Assembly: GCF_000092225.1 (NCBI RefSeq)
Contig: NC_014158.1
Location: forward strand, 1,550,001-1,614,000
Source of the DNA: Tsukamurella paurometabola DSM 20162
Lineage (GTDB): Bacteria; Actinomycetota; Actinomycetes; Mycobacteriales; Mycobacteriaceae
Length of the DNA stretch: 64,000 nucleotides
Direction of reading: 5' to 3'
The notes beneath the pieces are model-generated. The model had not been told where the DNA came from, did no database searches, and was given only the letters and a program-made list of their open reading frames with translations. The position numbers and the translations under genes are program-made. Within the stretch, counting starts at the first letter, position 1, and each line of letters opens with the position of its first letter. Positions 25,507 to 34,653 of this stretch are shown here, one piece after another.

Positions 25507-27096
25507 GTGACTGGCAATTTCGCGCGGCGGCAGTTCATCCTTTCCGGCGCAGTGTGGGCGTCGGTGGTGTTGGGCCTGGCCGCATGTGGCAGCAACCTCC
25601 GAAAGTCCGATGATGACGGTCCGGTCGAGGTAGCGGTTGAGGCCGGACGGATTCGCGGAACCACGGAGACTGGTGTCGGGGTGTTTCGAGGTATTCCCTA
25701 TGCGGCGGCCCCGACGGGAGATCTGCGTTTCAAGGCCCCCGTTCCGGCTCGCGCGTGGCAGGGGGTTCGTGACGCCAACCGGTTCGGGCCGATGCCACCG
25801 GCAGGTGACCCGCAGCGTAATGAGCCGTCGTTGGACGTCGGAATCACGAACGGGGGAGATGAATGGCTCACGCTGAACGTGTGGACCACCAACGCCGGAG
25901 GTTCTCGACCCGACCTGCCGGTACTGGTGTGGATTCACGGGGGTGGCTACACGACGGGGACCTCAGCTGATGCGCGGTACAACGGTGCGGCCCTGGCCAA
26001 ACGAGGTGTCGTCGTGGTCACGTGCAACTACCGGGTCGGTGTGGAAGGGTTCGCGCAGATCAGTGGTGCCCCCGCGAACAGGGGTCTGCTCGATCAAATC
26101 GAAGTCCTGCGCTGGGTACGCGACAACATTTCCGTATTCGGTGGAGATCCGGGAAACGTCACGATCTTCGGACAGTCGGCCGGAGCAGGCTCGATCGCCT
26201 GCCTTCTGACATCACCGCTTGCCCGTGGGCTCTACCGCCGCGCCATCGCGGAGAGTGTGCCCGGTGACCTCTTTTCCGGAGCGCTTGCCGAGGAGATCGG
26301 AGGGGCTATCGCGCAGCAGCTCGGCGTGCGCCCCAGCATCGAGGAACTGGCGCGCTTCGCTCCGGCTGCGCTGGCGGAGGCCGCGCGGTCCACACGCCGA
26401 GACCAGTGGGGAGCCCGGGCAGTGATGACCACGGGATTCGCTCCCGTGATCGACTCCGTATCGTTGCCCGAGTCGCCGTGGCGCGCGTTGGCGCGTGGCG
26501 TGGCCCGCGATGTGCCGCTCATCGTCGGGCACACCCAGCATGAGTACAACAGCCAGATACTTCAAAAAGGTGGATTCGGCGCGGTGTCTGCAACGGATGT
26601 CGACGAGGTGCTCGGTCTCGTTCCGGGCGGCGCAGATGCCTATCGCCGTGGATATCCTGAGCTCGATGACGCGCACCTCTACGAAGTCGCTTCTTCGGAT
26701 CTGATTTTCAGGATGCCCAGTTTGCATCTCGCTCAGGCTCATACAGGAGCGGGAGGTACCACGTACCTCTATGAGTTCCTCTACAACACCAAGGGGGCTG
26801 GTTCTGGCCATATGGCTGAGCTGCCACTGGTGTTCGGTACGGTCGAGAGTTCGGCGGCAGGCGTAGCGCTCTACGGTAAGCCCGCGCCGGACAGTGCGCT
26901 CTCTCTGGCCGAGGAGATTCAGAGTAGGTGGGTGTCGTTCGCGCGCGGTGGCGACCCCGGATGGCCGGCGTACACTCCGGCTGAGAAGCTGACGCGGAAT
27001 TTCGATGCCGCATCCAGCACCGGGCGGTATCGCGAAACAGTGTCCGACGACATCTGGAACGGGACGAATTTCGACCCGATCGTTATCGAGTCATGA
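25507..27096 (+). CDS. Carboxylesterase type B, exported (Tat-like lipoprotein signal)
   Basis: About 529 residues. The N-terminus has RRQFILSG followed by a hydrophobic run and the lipobox LAAC, a twin-arginine lipoprotein pattern. The catalytic domain has VFRGIPYAAAPTGDLRF, EWLTLNVWT, VWIHGGGYTTG (oxyanion hole), the nucleophile in FGQSAGAGS and the histidine in GHMAELPLVFG. It should hydrolyse ester substrates at the outer face. The GTG at 25507, with AGAAGGTG upstream, gives the most natural signal; TTG 25489 is also open. It converges with the iclR-type gene and has a 238-base upstream gap with no gene seen. Confidence 0.9.
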   Translation: MTGNFARRQFILSGAVWASVVLGLAACGSNLRKSDDDGPVEVAVEAGRIRGTTETGVGVFRGIPYAAAPTGDLRFKAPVPARAWQGVRDANRFGPMPPAGDPQRNEPSLDVGITNGGDEWLTLNVWTTNAGGSRPDLPVLVWIHGGGYTTGTSADARYNGAALAKRGVVVVTCNYRVGVEGFAQISGAPANRGLLDQIEVLRWVRDNISVFGGDPGNVTIFGQSAGAGSIACLLTSPLARGLYRRAIAESVPGDLFSGALAEEIGGAIAQQLGVRPSIEELARFAPAALAEAARSTRRDQWGARAVMTTGFAPVIDSVSLPESPWRALARGVARDVPLIVGHTQHEYNSQILQKGGFGAVSATDVDEVLGLVPGGADAYRRGYPELDDAHLYEVASSDLIFRMPSLHLAQAHTGAGGTTYLYEFLYNTKGAGSGHMAELPLVFGTVESSAAGVALYGKPAPDSALSLAEEIQSRWVSFARGGDPGWPAYTPAEKLTRNFDAASSTGRYRETVSDDIWNGTNFDPIVIES

Positions 27097-27107
27097 ATCC
27101 GGCGCGA

Positions 27108-27938
27108 TCACTGAACCTCGCCGAACCCGGCGAGGTCGGTGGATATGGCGCGGGCGGCGGTGATCAATTTCGATAGGGTGCCGTCGTGAAGATTCTCCCT
27201 GTATCTCACGGTGGGCATGGTGAGGGTCGCGGCGGCGAGGATCCTCCCCTGAGGTGTACGAATCGCGGCGCCGAACGCGGCGACGCCGTGTTCGGTCCTC
27301 TCCAGGTTGACGGCGAAATCGGATCGGCGAACGGCCGCGAGGCGCGTCAGTAGTTCGGAGAACTCTACGTCGGTCAACGGTGGTGTGACCGGAGTGGAGT
27401 TCTGTCGATCCCTGGTGCGTGTCGACGGGTCGAGATACAGATCGCGGAGCTCGTCCTCCGCGCAATCGAGGAGGAGAATCTGTCCGGCGGCAGATATCCC
27501 GGCGTCCATGACGTGGCCTCGTCGATCGCCGATTCGGAGTAGCCGGTGACCCTCGGCGCTGTAGACGAAGCGTATGTGAGTCCCGACCCGGACGACCAGA
27601 TTCGCTGTCTCTCCGGTTGCGGTCGCCAATTCGTCGAGATGTGGCCGCGCGATAGCGTCGAGCGCACGCAGCCATCCCGATGATGCCGGTGGCACGCCGA
27701 GTGCGGGCCCCGGCATGTACTGCTTGTCGGGCCCCTGTACCGCGAATCCCCGGAAAACCAGCATGTTCAAAAGGCGGTGTGCGGTGGAATCGGCAACACC
27801 GAGTTCGGTGGCCGCAGTACTGACTCGCAGCGCGCCGACGTCGCGGAGAATGAGAAGCAGTCGGAGTGCGTTATCAACGGAGGCGATCGCGTAAGTCGGC
27901 CTGTCGGTGGGTCGGCTGTCGACCCGAACCTTCTTCAT
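27108..27938 (-). CDS. IclR-family transcriptional regulator
   Basis: A 276-residue regulator with the N-terminal winged helix (ASVDNALRLLLILRDVGALRVSTAATELGVADSTAHRLLNML) and a C-terminal effector-binding GAF-like domain (TGETANLVVRVGTHIRFVYSAEG, DAGISAAGQILLLD, FAVNLERTEHGVAAFGAAI). IclR proteins sense small metabolites, often aromatic acids, and control adjacent catabolic genes. It is divergent from the oxidoreductase gene at 28078 and convergent with the carboxylesterase gene, so either may be a target. The ATG at 27938 gives a normal length. Confidence 0.92.
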   Translation of the reverse strand: MKKVRVDSRPTDRPTYAIASVDNALRLLLILRDVGALRVSTAATELGVADSTAHRLLNMLVFRGFAVQGPDKQYMPGPALGVPPASSGWLRALDAIARPHLDELATATGETANLVVRVGTHIRFVYSAEGHRLLRIGDRRGHVMDAGISAAGQILLLDCAEDELRDLYLDPSTRTRDRQNSTPVTPPLTDVEFSELLTRLAAVRRSDFAVNLERTEHGVAAFGAAIRTPQGRILAAATLTMPTVRYRENLHDGTLSKLITAARAISTDLAGFGEVQ

Positions 27939-28077
27939 GGCTAAAGATTACGTGAATTGAGTGAGGTCAAGCGAAGCTGCTCGGAGCCGGACGGCGAGAT
28001 CTCGGATGGCGGGGGAAGAACACGTCACCGCGTGCGGTTGTGTGGAGTGGAATGACCGTCTGACCAAGGGGGAGAGA

Positions 28078-29031
28078 ATGCGCGTCATCGGATTCGAGCA
28101 CCCCGGTGGTCCGGAGGTGCTGCGGTGGTTCGACGTCCCAGAACCGGCGGTCCGGCCGGGGCAGGTGAAGGTCCGGGTGGTGGCGGCTGCGGTGAACCCG
28201 TCGGATGTTGTTGCGCGAGCAGGAGTCTTTCACGAGCGCTACTCGTCGATCGCACCTCCGTTCGTCCCCGGGTGGGATGCCGCCGGCGTCGTCGTGGAGT
28301 CGGCGCACCCGGCCTGGCGGACCGGCGATGACGTCGTGGCCGTGACGCTGCCGGTATTCGACGGCGGTGGTGCGTACGCCGAGCGGATCGTGGTGAACGC
28401 GGCATCGGTCGCGGCGAAGCCCGCCGAGTTGAGCTTCGAGGAGGCCGCCACCTTTCCGATGAACGGGCTGACCGCACTACTCGCGCTCGATGATGCCGAC
28501 GTGGACGCCGGATCGACACTCGCGGTGAGCGGGGCCGCCGGTGCGGTCGGGGGCCTCGTCGTGGAACTGGCAGCACGACGAGGAGTGACGGTGATCGCGG
28601 ACGCAGCCGACACGGATGTCTCGCTCGTGCGCGGTTTCGGGGCTGATCGGACGATTCCGCGCGGGCCCGGCTTCGGGGCAGCCGTTCGCGCGGTGATTCC
28701 GAAAGGTGTGGATGCCGTCGTCGACGCCGCACTGCTGCGGGACGAGGCCGTTCCGGCCGTGCGGGACGGGGGTATTCACGTGAGCCTCCGCACTCCGGAG
28801 GCGGGTGGCGGCATGTCCGCTCCTGATCGGCGGATTACGGTGCGCTACCCGGTGGTCGCGGCTGCGGTCGCCGATGGTCAGCGACTGCGTGCACTGATGG
28901 AACTCGCGGCCACCGGTGCCATCAGCGCGCGTGTCGCCGATGTACTGCCCGCTGGCTCCGCTAGCGAGGCGCATCGCAGGCTCGAGAGCGGCGGCCTCCG
29001 AGGGAGATTGGTGCTGCGGTTCGATCAGTAG
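28078..29031 (+). CDS. NADP-dependent quinone oxidoreductase-like (MDR family)
   Basis: A 317-residue medium-chain reductase lacking the zinc cysteines of alcohol dehydrogenases. It has the GroES-like N-terminal half (PGQVKVRVVAAAVNPSDVVAR), the quinone-reductase loop EEAATFPMNGLTALLAL and the nucleotide-binding AVSGAAGAVGGLVVELA. Expected to reduce quinones or enones with NADPH. The ATG at 28078 follows AAGGGGGAGAGA, a strong ribosome site; the open frame upstream has none. It is divergent from the IclR gene, its likely regulator. Confidence 0.85.
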   Translation: MRVIGFEHPGGPEVLRWFDVPEPAVRPGQVKVRVVAAAVNPSDVVARAGVFHERYSSIAPPFVPGWDAAGVVVESAHPAWRTGDDVVAVTLPVFDGGGAYAERIVVNAASVAAKPAELSFEEAATFPMNGLTALLALDDADVDAGSTLAVSGAAGAVGGLVVELAARRGVTVIADAADTDVSLVRGFGADRTIPRGPGFGAAVRAVIPKGVDAVVDAALLRDEAVPAVRDGGIHVSLRTPEAGGGMSAPDRRITVRYPVVAAAVADGQRLRALMELAATGAISARVADVLPAGSASEAHRRLESGGLRGRLVLRFDQ

Positions 29032-29061
29032 CCGACCGGGCTCGCAGGTTACGTTGGACGG

Positions 29062-29355
29062 ATGATCATCTGGCTCAACGGCGGCTTCGGTGCGGGGAAG
29101 TCGACAATGGCGGCCGAGTTGCATCGCCGGATGCCCGAGGCCGTTGTCTACGACCCGGAGATCATCAGGTCTCGCCTCCGCGCGCGTGCGGTCGACCGGG
29201 CTTCGGACCGGGGGGCTGCGAGCTGGACGATCGATCGTCTCGATCCGGGGGCGGCGTCCCGGCAACCGGAGGGCACCGTGGTGCTGCGCTCGGATCTGTT
29301 GGGCCCGGGCCAGTTGGCGGAGGCGGTGCTCGCGGTTGTCGGCCGGGCCGAGTGA
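29062..29355 (+). CDS. Shortened P-loop ATPase/kinase protein
   Basis: 97 residues beginning [23 protein letters not shown], an almost standard start of the actinobacterial P-loop proteins MIIWINGAFGxGKT (typically about 170-190 residues). The sequence follows the family to YDPEI and then jumps to a C-terminal-like tail ([16 protein letters not shown]). The middle of the nucleotide-kinase fold (lid and substrate parts) is missing, so an internal in-frame deletion seems likely. The frame is open with a good start, so a small protein could still be made. It ends just before a terminator shared with glnA1. Confidence 0.6.
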   Translation: MIIWLNGGFGAGKSTMAAELHRRMPEAVVYDPEIIRSRLRARAVDRASDRGAASWTIDRLDPGAASRQPEGTVVLRSDLLGPGQLAEAVLAVVGRAE

Positions 29356-29387
29356 CGCTCACCGGGAACACCTCAAACACGGGCCGA

Positions 29388-29413
29388 CCCCGGACCTGAC
29401 ATCAGGTCCGGGG
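29388..29413. terminator. Bidirectional terminator between the P-loop gene and glnA1
   Basis: A 12-bp perfect stem, CCCCGGACCTGA / TCAGGTCCGGGG, with a 2-base loop, lies between two converging genes. There is no long T-run, which is common in GC-rich actinobacteria. Confidence 0.75.
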
Positions 29414-29438
29414 CCGGCACGCAGTTCAGTGAGACGAT

Positions 29439-30872
29439 TTACACGTCGTAGTAGAGCTGGAACTCGTACGGGTGCGGGCGCAGGTTGACCGGCTCGATCT
29501 CGTTCTCACGCTTGTACGAGACCCACTCCTCGATCAGGTCCTCGGTGAACACACCGCCGGCGGTGAGGTACTCGTGGTCCTCCTCGAGACGGTCGATCAC
29601 GGCGGGGAGCGAGGTGGGGGCCTGCGGGATGCCCTTGGCCTCCTCGGGCGGCAGCTCGTAGAGGTCCTTGTCGACCGGGGCGTGCGGCTCGATCTTGTTC
29701 TTGATGCCGTCCAGGCCGGCCATCATCATGGCGGCGAAGGCCAGGTACGGGTTGCCCGACGAGTCCGGGCAGCGGAACTCGATGCGCTTGGCCTTCGGGT
29801 TGTTCCCCGTGATCGGGATACGCACACAGGCCGAGCGGTTGCGCTGGCTGTACACCAGGTTGATCGGGGCCTCGTAACCCGGCACCAGGCGCTTGTACGA
29901 GTTGATCGTCGGGTTGGTGAAGGCGAGCAGCGACGGGGCGTGATGCAGGATGCCACCGATGTAGTAGCGCGCGATGTCCGACAGGCCACCGTAGCCGGCC
30001 TCGTCGTAGAACAGCGGCTTGCCGTCCTTCCACAGCGACTGATGCGCGTGCATGCCCGAACCGTTGTCGCCGAACAGCGGCTTCGGCATGAACGTGACGG
30101 TCTTGCCCTCCTGCCACGCGGTGTTCTTCACGATGTACTTGAACAGCTGAACATCGTCGGCCGCGTGCAGCAGCGTGTCGAACTTGTAGTTGATCTCGGC
30201 CTGGCCGCCGGTGCCCACCTCGTGGTGGCCGCGCTCCAGGGTGAAACCGGCGTTCTGCAGATTCGTCGAGATCTTGTCGCGCAGGTCGACGTAGTGGTCG
30301 TACGGTGCAACCGGGAAGTAGCCTCCCTTGCCCCGCACCTTGTAGCCGAGGTTCGGGGAGCCGTCCTCCTCGAGGGCGCGGCCCGTGTTCCACGAACCCG
30401 AGATCGAGTCCACCTCGTAGAACGATCCGTTGATGCTGGAGTCGTACGACACGGAGTCGAAGATGTAGAACTCGGCCTCGGCGCCGAAGAAGCAGGTGTC
30501 GGCGATGCCGGTGCTGACGAGGTACTCCTCGGCCTTGCGCGCGATGTTGCGCGGGTCGCGGCTGTAGGCCTCGCGGGTGAACGGGTCGTGGACGAAGAAC
30601 GAGACGTTCAGGGTCTTCGCCGCCCGGAACGGGTCGATCCGCGCCGTGGTGACGTCGGGGAGCAGCATCATGTCGGACTCATCGATCGACTGGAAGCCGC
30701 GGATCGACGAGCCGTCGAACGCCAGGCCATCCTCGAAGACGCTCTCGTCGAACGCCGATGCGGGGATGCTGAAGTGCTGCATCGTGCCCGGCAGGTCGCA
30801 GAAGCGGATGTCGACGTACTCGACGTTCTCCTTCTTGAGGTAGTCGAGAAGTTCCTCTTTGGTAGTGAACAC
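29439..30872 (-). CDS. glnA1: Glutamine synthetase type I (main housekeeping enzyme)
   Basis: A 477-residue ATP-dependent synthetase making glutamine from glutamate and ammonia. Motifs: [17 protein letters not shown] near residue 53, [12 protein letters not shown] (metal), [39 protein letters not shown] and [10 protein letters not shown]. The adenylylation tyrosine sits in [10 protein letters not shown], so GlnE can modify it. The start is GTG at 30872 with AAGGAG 10 bases upstream. A GlnR-type box lies about 120 bases before the start, suggesting nitrogen-dependent transcription. Confidence 0.97.
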   Translation of the reverse strand: MFTTKEELLDYLKKENVEYVDIRFCDLPGTMQHFSIPASAFDESVFEDGLAFDGSSIRGFQSIDESDMMLLPDVTTARIDPFRAAKTLNVSFFVHDPFTREAYSRDPRNIARKAEEYLVSTGIADTCFFGAEAEFYIFDSVSYDSSINGSFYEVDSISGSWNTGRALEEDGSPNLGYKVRGKGGYFPVAPYDHYVDLRDKISTNLQNAGFTLERGHHEVGTGGQAEINYKFDTLLHAADDVQLFKYIVKNTAWQEGKTVTFMPKPLFGDNGSGMHAHQSLWKDGKPLFYDEAGYGGLSDIARYYIGGILHHAPSLLAFTNPTINSYKRLVPGYEAPINLVYSQRNRSACVRIPITGNNPKAKRIEFRCPDSSGNPYLAFAAMMMAGLDGIKNKIEPHAPVDKDLYELPPEEAKGIPQAPTSLPAVIDRLEEDHEYLTAGGVFTEDLIEEWVSYKRENEIEPVNLRPHPYEFQLYYDV

Positions 30873-30991
30873 CTGTTACTGGCTCCTTCGTCGTCCGGTG
30901 GCGGAAGCGAGCCGGGTGACCGGTGCGCTCCGTGACCGAGGTTACGAGAACTGACGCTATGGACGGGGTGTTGCCCACGAACTAACGGAAT

Positions 30992-31007
30992 GTTTCATCG
31001 GTGTTAC
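30992..31007 (-). promoter_or_regulatory. GlnR box upstream of glnA1
   Basis: The minus strand reads GTAAC-ACCGAT-GAAAC, an exact fit to the half-site pair gTnAC-n6-GaAAC of the actinobacterial nitrogen regulator GlnR. It is about 120 bases upstream of the glnA1 GTG. In Mycobacteriales glnA is a known GlnR target. Confidence 0.65.
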
Positions 31008-31062
31008 ACATCTGTTGGGACTGTGAAATCGCTCATCAGGGGCCTGGACGTACCCTGGAGGC

Positions 31063-31545
31063 ATGGGTCGAGAAACGGGATCATGGTTGTCCGGCGCCTC
31101 CGCGGCGCTGCCCGAGGGCGCGCACGGCGAGTACCGGGGCGCGGGCCTCGGCCTTCCTCGTGACGGGGTCGGGTCGATCGCCCCGACGGGTCGCCGCGTG
31201 CTCGCGCTCATGCTCGACTGGGTGCCCTCCGCCCTGATCGCGCTCGCGATCGCGGGCCCGGCGAAGGTCTTCGGTGGTGAACCCACCGCGTTCGACACCA
31301 GCGCGCTGGGCATCTGGTTCGTGGTGGGCGTGCTCGCCGTCACGCTGTTCGGCTTCACCCCGGGCCAGTATTTCGCCGGTCTCCGGGTGGCCCGGATCGA
31401 GGATCCGGGGATGCGAGTGGGGCTGCTTCGTGCGCTCGGCCGCAACGCGCTGATCGTCTTCCTGGTGCCGCCGCTGATCCAGGATGTGGACGGCCGCGGA
31501 ATGCAGGACCGCGCTACCGGCACCGTCGTCGTGCGGAGCCGATAG
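31063..31545 (+). CDS. RDD-family membrane protein
   Basis: 160 residues. The RDD signature appears as GRRVLALMLDW near residue 44, followed by a helix (VPSALIALAIAGPA), a second (LGIWFVVGVLAVTLFGF) and the family segment TPGQYFAGLRVAR. The N-terminal 40 residues are Gly-rich and soluble. A TGGAGG ribosome site precedes the ATG at 31063. It is divergent from glnA1, as in mycobacteria. The function of these proteins is poorly defined. Confidence 0.85.
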   Translation: MGRETGSWLSGASAALPEGAHGEYRGAGLGLPRDGVGSIAPTGRRVLALMLDWVPSALIALAIAGPAKVFGGEPTAFDTSALGIWFVVGVLAVTLFGFTPGQYFAGLRVARIEDPGMRVGLLRALGRNALIVFLVPPLIQDVDGRGMQDRATGTVVVRSR

Positions 31546-31561
31546 CGCGGTCGAGACAGGA

Positions 31562-32323
31562 CTAGTTCGAGCCGGTCTTGCGCCGGACGGTGCGCTGCAC
31601 GCTGCGCATCTTCGCGCCCTGCGGCAGCGGGCCGCGGGGAAGCTGCGCACCGCCGCCACGGTTCGACAGTGCGGCCAGGCGGCCCTCCAACTCGTCGATC
31701 TTCTTCCCGTTGATGTTCGACGGGAGCTTGTTCAGCTGCTTCTGCAGTTTGCGCAGCGGCACCTGCCCCTCGTCGGGACCCACCACGAACTCGTAGATCG
31801 GGGTCTGGCCGACGACGCGCGCCGTCTTCTTCTTCTCCTGAGCCATCAGACCGCGGACCCGGCCCTCGTTGCCCTCGGCGATCAGGATGATCCCCGGCTT
31901 ACCGATCACCCGGTGCACCGCATCGGCATGGGTGGTCCGGGCCACGGCCTGATTCACCCGCCATGAGCCACGCATGTTCTCCAGTGCCCAGCCCGCGGCG
32001 CCGACCTGGCCCTCGTTCTTCGCGTACACGCTGCGCTCGAGGCGCCGGGTGAACGTGATGAACGCGCCCAGGGCGCCGAACAGGATTCCGAGGATGAGGA
32101 ACATCCACCAGTTGCCGAAGAAGTAGCCGATCACCACCGATGCCACGATGGCCGCGAAGAAGACGCCGATCATGATCGGAAGGAGGGCCTTGTCCTCCTT
32201 CCGCTGCATCTGGAACGCCTGCCACATCTGCTTGCGGCGCTCCTTCGAGGCGGCCCGGCGGGCCTTCTTCGCCTCGGCTTTGGCGGCCTTGAGCTTCTGG
32301 GCGGCTGCGTTGTCCTGTGCCAT
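31562..32323 (-). CDS. DUF4191 membrane protein
   Basis: 253 residues. A basic, Ala/Lys-rich N-terminus (1-40) is followed by two adjacent membrane helices (LLPIMIGVFFAAIVASVVIGYFF and WWMFLILGILFGALGAFITF). A soluble domain follows (RVIGKPGIILIAEGNEGRVRGLMAQEKKKTARVVG) and a basic tail. The pattern and the place next to lipA match the mycobacterial DUF4191 protein. The biochemical role is unknown. It starts 22 bases after lipA ends, so the two are probably one leftward operon, and it converges with the RDD gene. Confidence 0.85.
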   Translation of the reverse strand: MAQDNAAAQKLKAAKAEAKKARRAASKERRKQMWQAFQMQRKEDKALLPIMIGVFFAAIVASVVIGYFFGNWWMFLILGILFGALGAFITFTRRLERSVYAKNEGQVGAAGWALENMRGSWRVNQAVARTTHADAVHRVIGKPGIILIAEGNEGRVRGLMAQEKKKTARVVGQTPIYEFVVGPDEGQVPLRKLQKQLNKLPSNINGKKIDELEGRLAALSNRGGGAQLPRGPLPQGAKMRSVQRTVRRKTGSN

Positions 32324-32344
32324 GGTTTTCAGTTTACGGCGCGG

Positions 32345-33370
32345 CTACTTGGCGGCGGCCATACGGCTCAACACCGAGGTGGCCTCCTGCGCCGCATCGC
32401 CCTCGGCGGTCAGGTGCGCCATGTTCTCCGGGATAGGGCGGCCGTGATGCGCCATCGCCTTGGCGTAGAGCTTGCCCGCGCGGTACGACGAACGCACCAA
32501 TGGTCCGGCCATGACGCCGGCGAAGCCCATCTCCTCGGCGGCCTGGGTGTGCTCGACGAATTCCTCGGGCTTGACCCACCGCTCCACCGGATGGTGCCGC
32601 GGCGACGGCCGCAGGTACTGCGTGATGGTGATGATGTCGCAGCCCGCATCGTGCAGATCATGCATCGCCTCCGTCACCTCCTCCGGGGTCTCGCCCATAC
32701 CGAGGATCAGGTTCGACTTGGTGACCAGACCGAAGTCGCGCGCCTGGCGGATCACGTCGAGCGAACGCTCGTACCGGAAGGCGGGGCGGATGCGCTTGAA
32801 GATGCGCGGCACCGTCTCCAGATTGTGCGCCAGCACCTCCGGGCGAGACTCGAAGACCTCGGCCAGCAGCTCGGGCTTGGCGTGGAAGTCGGGAATCAGG
32901 TTCTCGACGCCCGTGTTCGGGTTCAACCTGTGGATCTGGCGCACCGTCTCGGCGTAGAGCCACACACCCTCATCGGGAAGGTCATCGCGGGCGACACCGG
33001 TGATGGTCGAGTAGCGCAGGCCCATCGCCTGCACCGATTCGGCGACGCGGCGCGGCTCGTCGCGATCGAGTTCGGCGGGCTTGCCGGTGTCGATCTGGCA
33101 GAAGTCGCAGCGACGCGTGCACTGCTCGCCGCCGATCAGGAAGGTGGCCTCCCGGTCTTCCCAGCACTCGTAGATGTTGGGGCAGCCCGCCTCCTCACAC
33201 ACCGTGTGCAGACCCTCGCGTTTGACGAGGCCCTTGAGTTCGGTGAATTCGGGGCCCATCTTCGCGCGGGTGCGGATCCAGTTCGGCTTCCGCTCGATCG
33301 GCGTCTGCGCGTTTCGGACCTCAAGACGGAGTAGCTTGCGGGGGGTATCCGGGGTACTCACCCGGTCCAT
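32345..33370 (-). CDS. lipA: Lipoyl synthase
   Basis: A radical SAM enzyme that inserts two sulfurs into protein-bound octanoyl groups to make lipoate. It has 341 residues. The auxiliary cluster cysteines are in [12 protein letters not shown] (CX4CX5C) and the SAM cluster in CTRRCDFC (CX3CX2C). [31 protein letters not shown] and the C-terminal RSSYRAGK are family segments. The partner octanoyltransferase gene, lipB, lies 1.3 kb away on the same strand with an MFS gene inserted between them. GTG 33361 is a possible alternative start. Confidence 0.97.
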   Translation of the reverse strand: MDRVSTPDTPRKLLRLEVRNAQTPIERKPNWIRTRAKMGPEFTELKGLVKREGLHTVCEEAGCPNIYECWEDREATFLIGGEQCTRRCDFCQIDTGKPAELDRDEPRRVAESVQAMGLRYSTITGVARDDLPDEGVWLYAETVRQIHRLNPNTGVENLIPDFHAKPELLAEVFESRPEVLAHNLETVPRIFKRIRPAFRYERSLDVIRQARDFGLVTKSNLILGMGETPEEVTEAMHDLHDAGCDIITITQYLRPSPRHHPVERWVKPEEFVEHTQAAEEMGFAGVMAGPLVRSSYRAGKLYAKAMAHHGRPIPENMAHLTAEGDAAQEATSVLSRMAAAK

Positions 33371-33467
33371 GCTACGCCGCCCCGCCGGGCCCGACGGTGT
33401 CGCGGGTCACGCCCCTGCGCCCCTGGTCGTTCGATCATCTAATCTGACCCGGACGGAAGGCGAGGAG

Positions 33468-34649
33468 ATGACGCAGGGCACGACCCCGTGGGGCACGTTC
33501 GGCGTGCTCTACCTGGTCTTCTTCCTGATGGGTGCCGAGATGAACCTGGTCGCCCCACTCCTGCCCGATATCGCCCGCGCCTTCGATTCCTCCACGGGCG
33601 CAGCGGGGAACGTGGTGACCGCGTACGTGCTCTGCTACGCGATCACCGGCCCGCTGTTCGGTCGTCTCTCGGACCGGCTCGCCCGCAGCCGCGCGATCGC
33701 CGCGGGCATGGCCGTGTTCGCAACAGCGGACGTGCTCAGCTACGTCGCGCCGTCGCTGGGCCTGCTGATCGCGGCGCGCGCACTGTCCGGTCTCGGAGCG
33801 GCGCTGGGCGCGCCGTCGATCTGGGCCTACCTCGCCGAGCACGCCGCCCCGGCGCAGCGCGGCCGGGCGGTGTCCCTCGGCGCCGCCGCCTACGCCGGCG
33901 GGCAGGTGCTCGGAGTTCCGCTGGGTGCCCTGCTGGCCACGGCGCTCGGCTGGCGGGCGCCCTACCTGCTGATCGGCGTGCCGATGCTCGCGGTGGCCGC
34001 CGTGATGGCGTGGCGCCTGCCGTCCGCGCCTGCGACGGAGCAGGGGCCGGCGCCGGGCGGGCTGTTCGCGCCGTGGCGCGACCGCAGGATTGCGCTCGCG
34101 TTCTCGTCCTCCGTGCTGCTGCAGGCCGGCCGACTCGGCGCGTACACGTACGTGGGAGTCCTTCTCTCCCAGCGATTCGGATACGGCCTCACGATGTTGG
34201 GGCTGGTCGGTCTGGTGGTCGGAATCGGCTCGATGTGCGGTTCGGTGGGGACGGGCGTCGTAGTGGATCGGCTGGCGCAGCGCGGCGTGCATCCCGCGTG
34301 GGTGCCGGCCTGCGCCGCGCTCGTGGTCGCCGTTGGCATCGCGGTGGCCACCACGGCGACGGCACCCGCGGTCGTCATCGCGGCGGTCGCCGTGTGGTGT
34401 GCGGGCGGCGGCGCGTTCTTCTCCGCGCAGCAGACCTACCTCTCCTCGGCGGATCCGGACCACCGCGCGTCGGTACTCGGCTGGAACAACGCCTGCACGA
34501 ATGCCGGTGTCGCGGCAGGCACCTCGGTGCTCGGCGCCCTGGTGGTGGGTAGTGCGTGGTTCGCCGCGGTCGGTGCCGGTTTCGCCCTCGCCGCCGCCCT
34601 GCTGTGTGTGGCATCGGTGCGCCTCGGTCCGGCGCCCGCCCGGAACTAG
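33468..34649 (+). CDS. MFS transporter (drug/arabinose efflux type)
   Basis: A 393-residue protein with about 12 membrane helices, signature GPLFGRLSDRLARS after helix 2, ARALSGLGAALGAPSIWAYL in helix 4-5 and SLGAAAYAGGQVLGVPLGALL in helix 5-6, the pattern of DHA1/AraJ-like exporters. The ATG at 33468 has GGCGAGGAG directly upstream; the longer open frame inside the lipA leader is not needed. It is divergent from lipA and convergent with lipB (4 bases between stops). It splits the lipA-lipB pair, so it may be a late insertion. Substrate unknown. Confidence 0.88.
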   Translation: MTQGTTPWGTFGVLYLVFFLMGAEMNLVAPLLPDIARAFDSSTGAAGNVVTAYVLCYAITGPLFGRLSDRLARSRAIAAGMAVFATADVLSYVAPSLGLLIAARALSGLGAALGAPSIWAYLAEHAAPAQRGRAVSLGAAAYAGGQVLGVPLGALLATALGWRAPYLLIGVPMLAVAAVMAWRLPSAPATEQGPAPGGLFAPWRDRRIALAFSSSVLLQAGRLGAYTYVGVLLSQRFGYGLTMLGLVGLVVGIGSMCGSVGTGVVVDRLAQRGVHPAWVPACAALVVAVGIAVATTATAPAVVIAAVAVWCAGGGAFFSAQQTYLSSADPDHRASVLGWNNACTNAGVAAGTSVLGALVVGSAWFAAVGAGFALAAALLCVASVRLGPAPARN

Positions 34650-34653
34650 TCGG

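Noticed and set aside
29472-30935. Open frame of 487 codons opposite glnA1
   Set aside because: It lies entirely over the strongly conserved glnA1, has Arg/Val-rich shadow composition and no recognisable domain.
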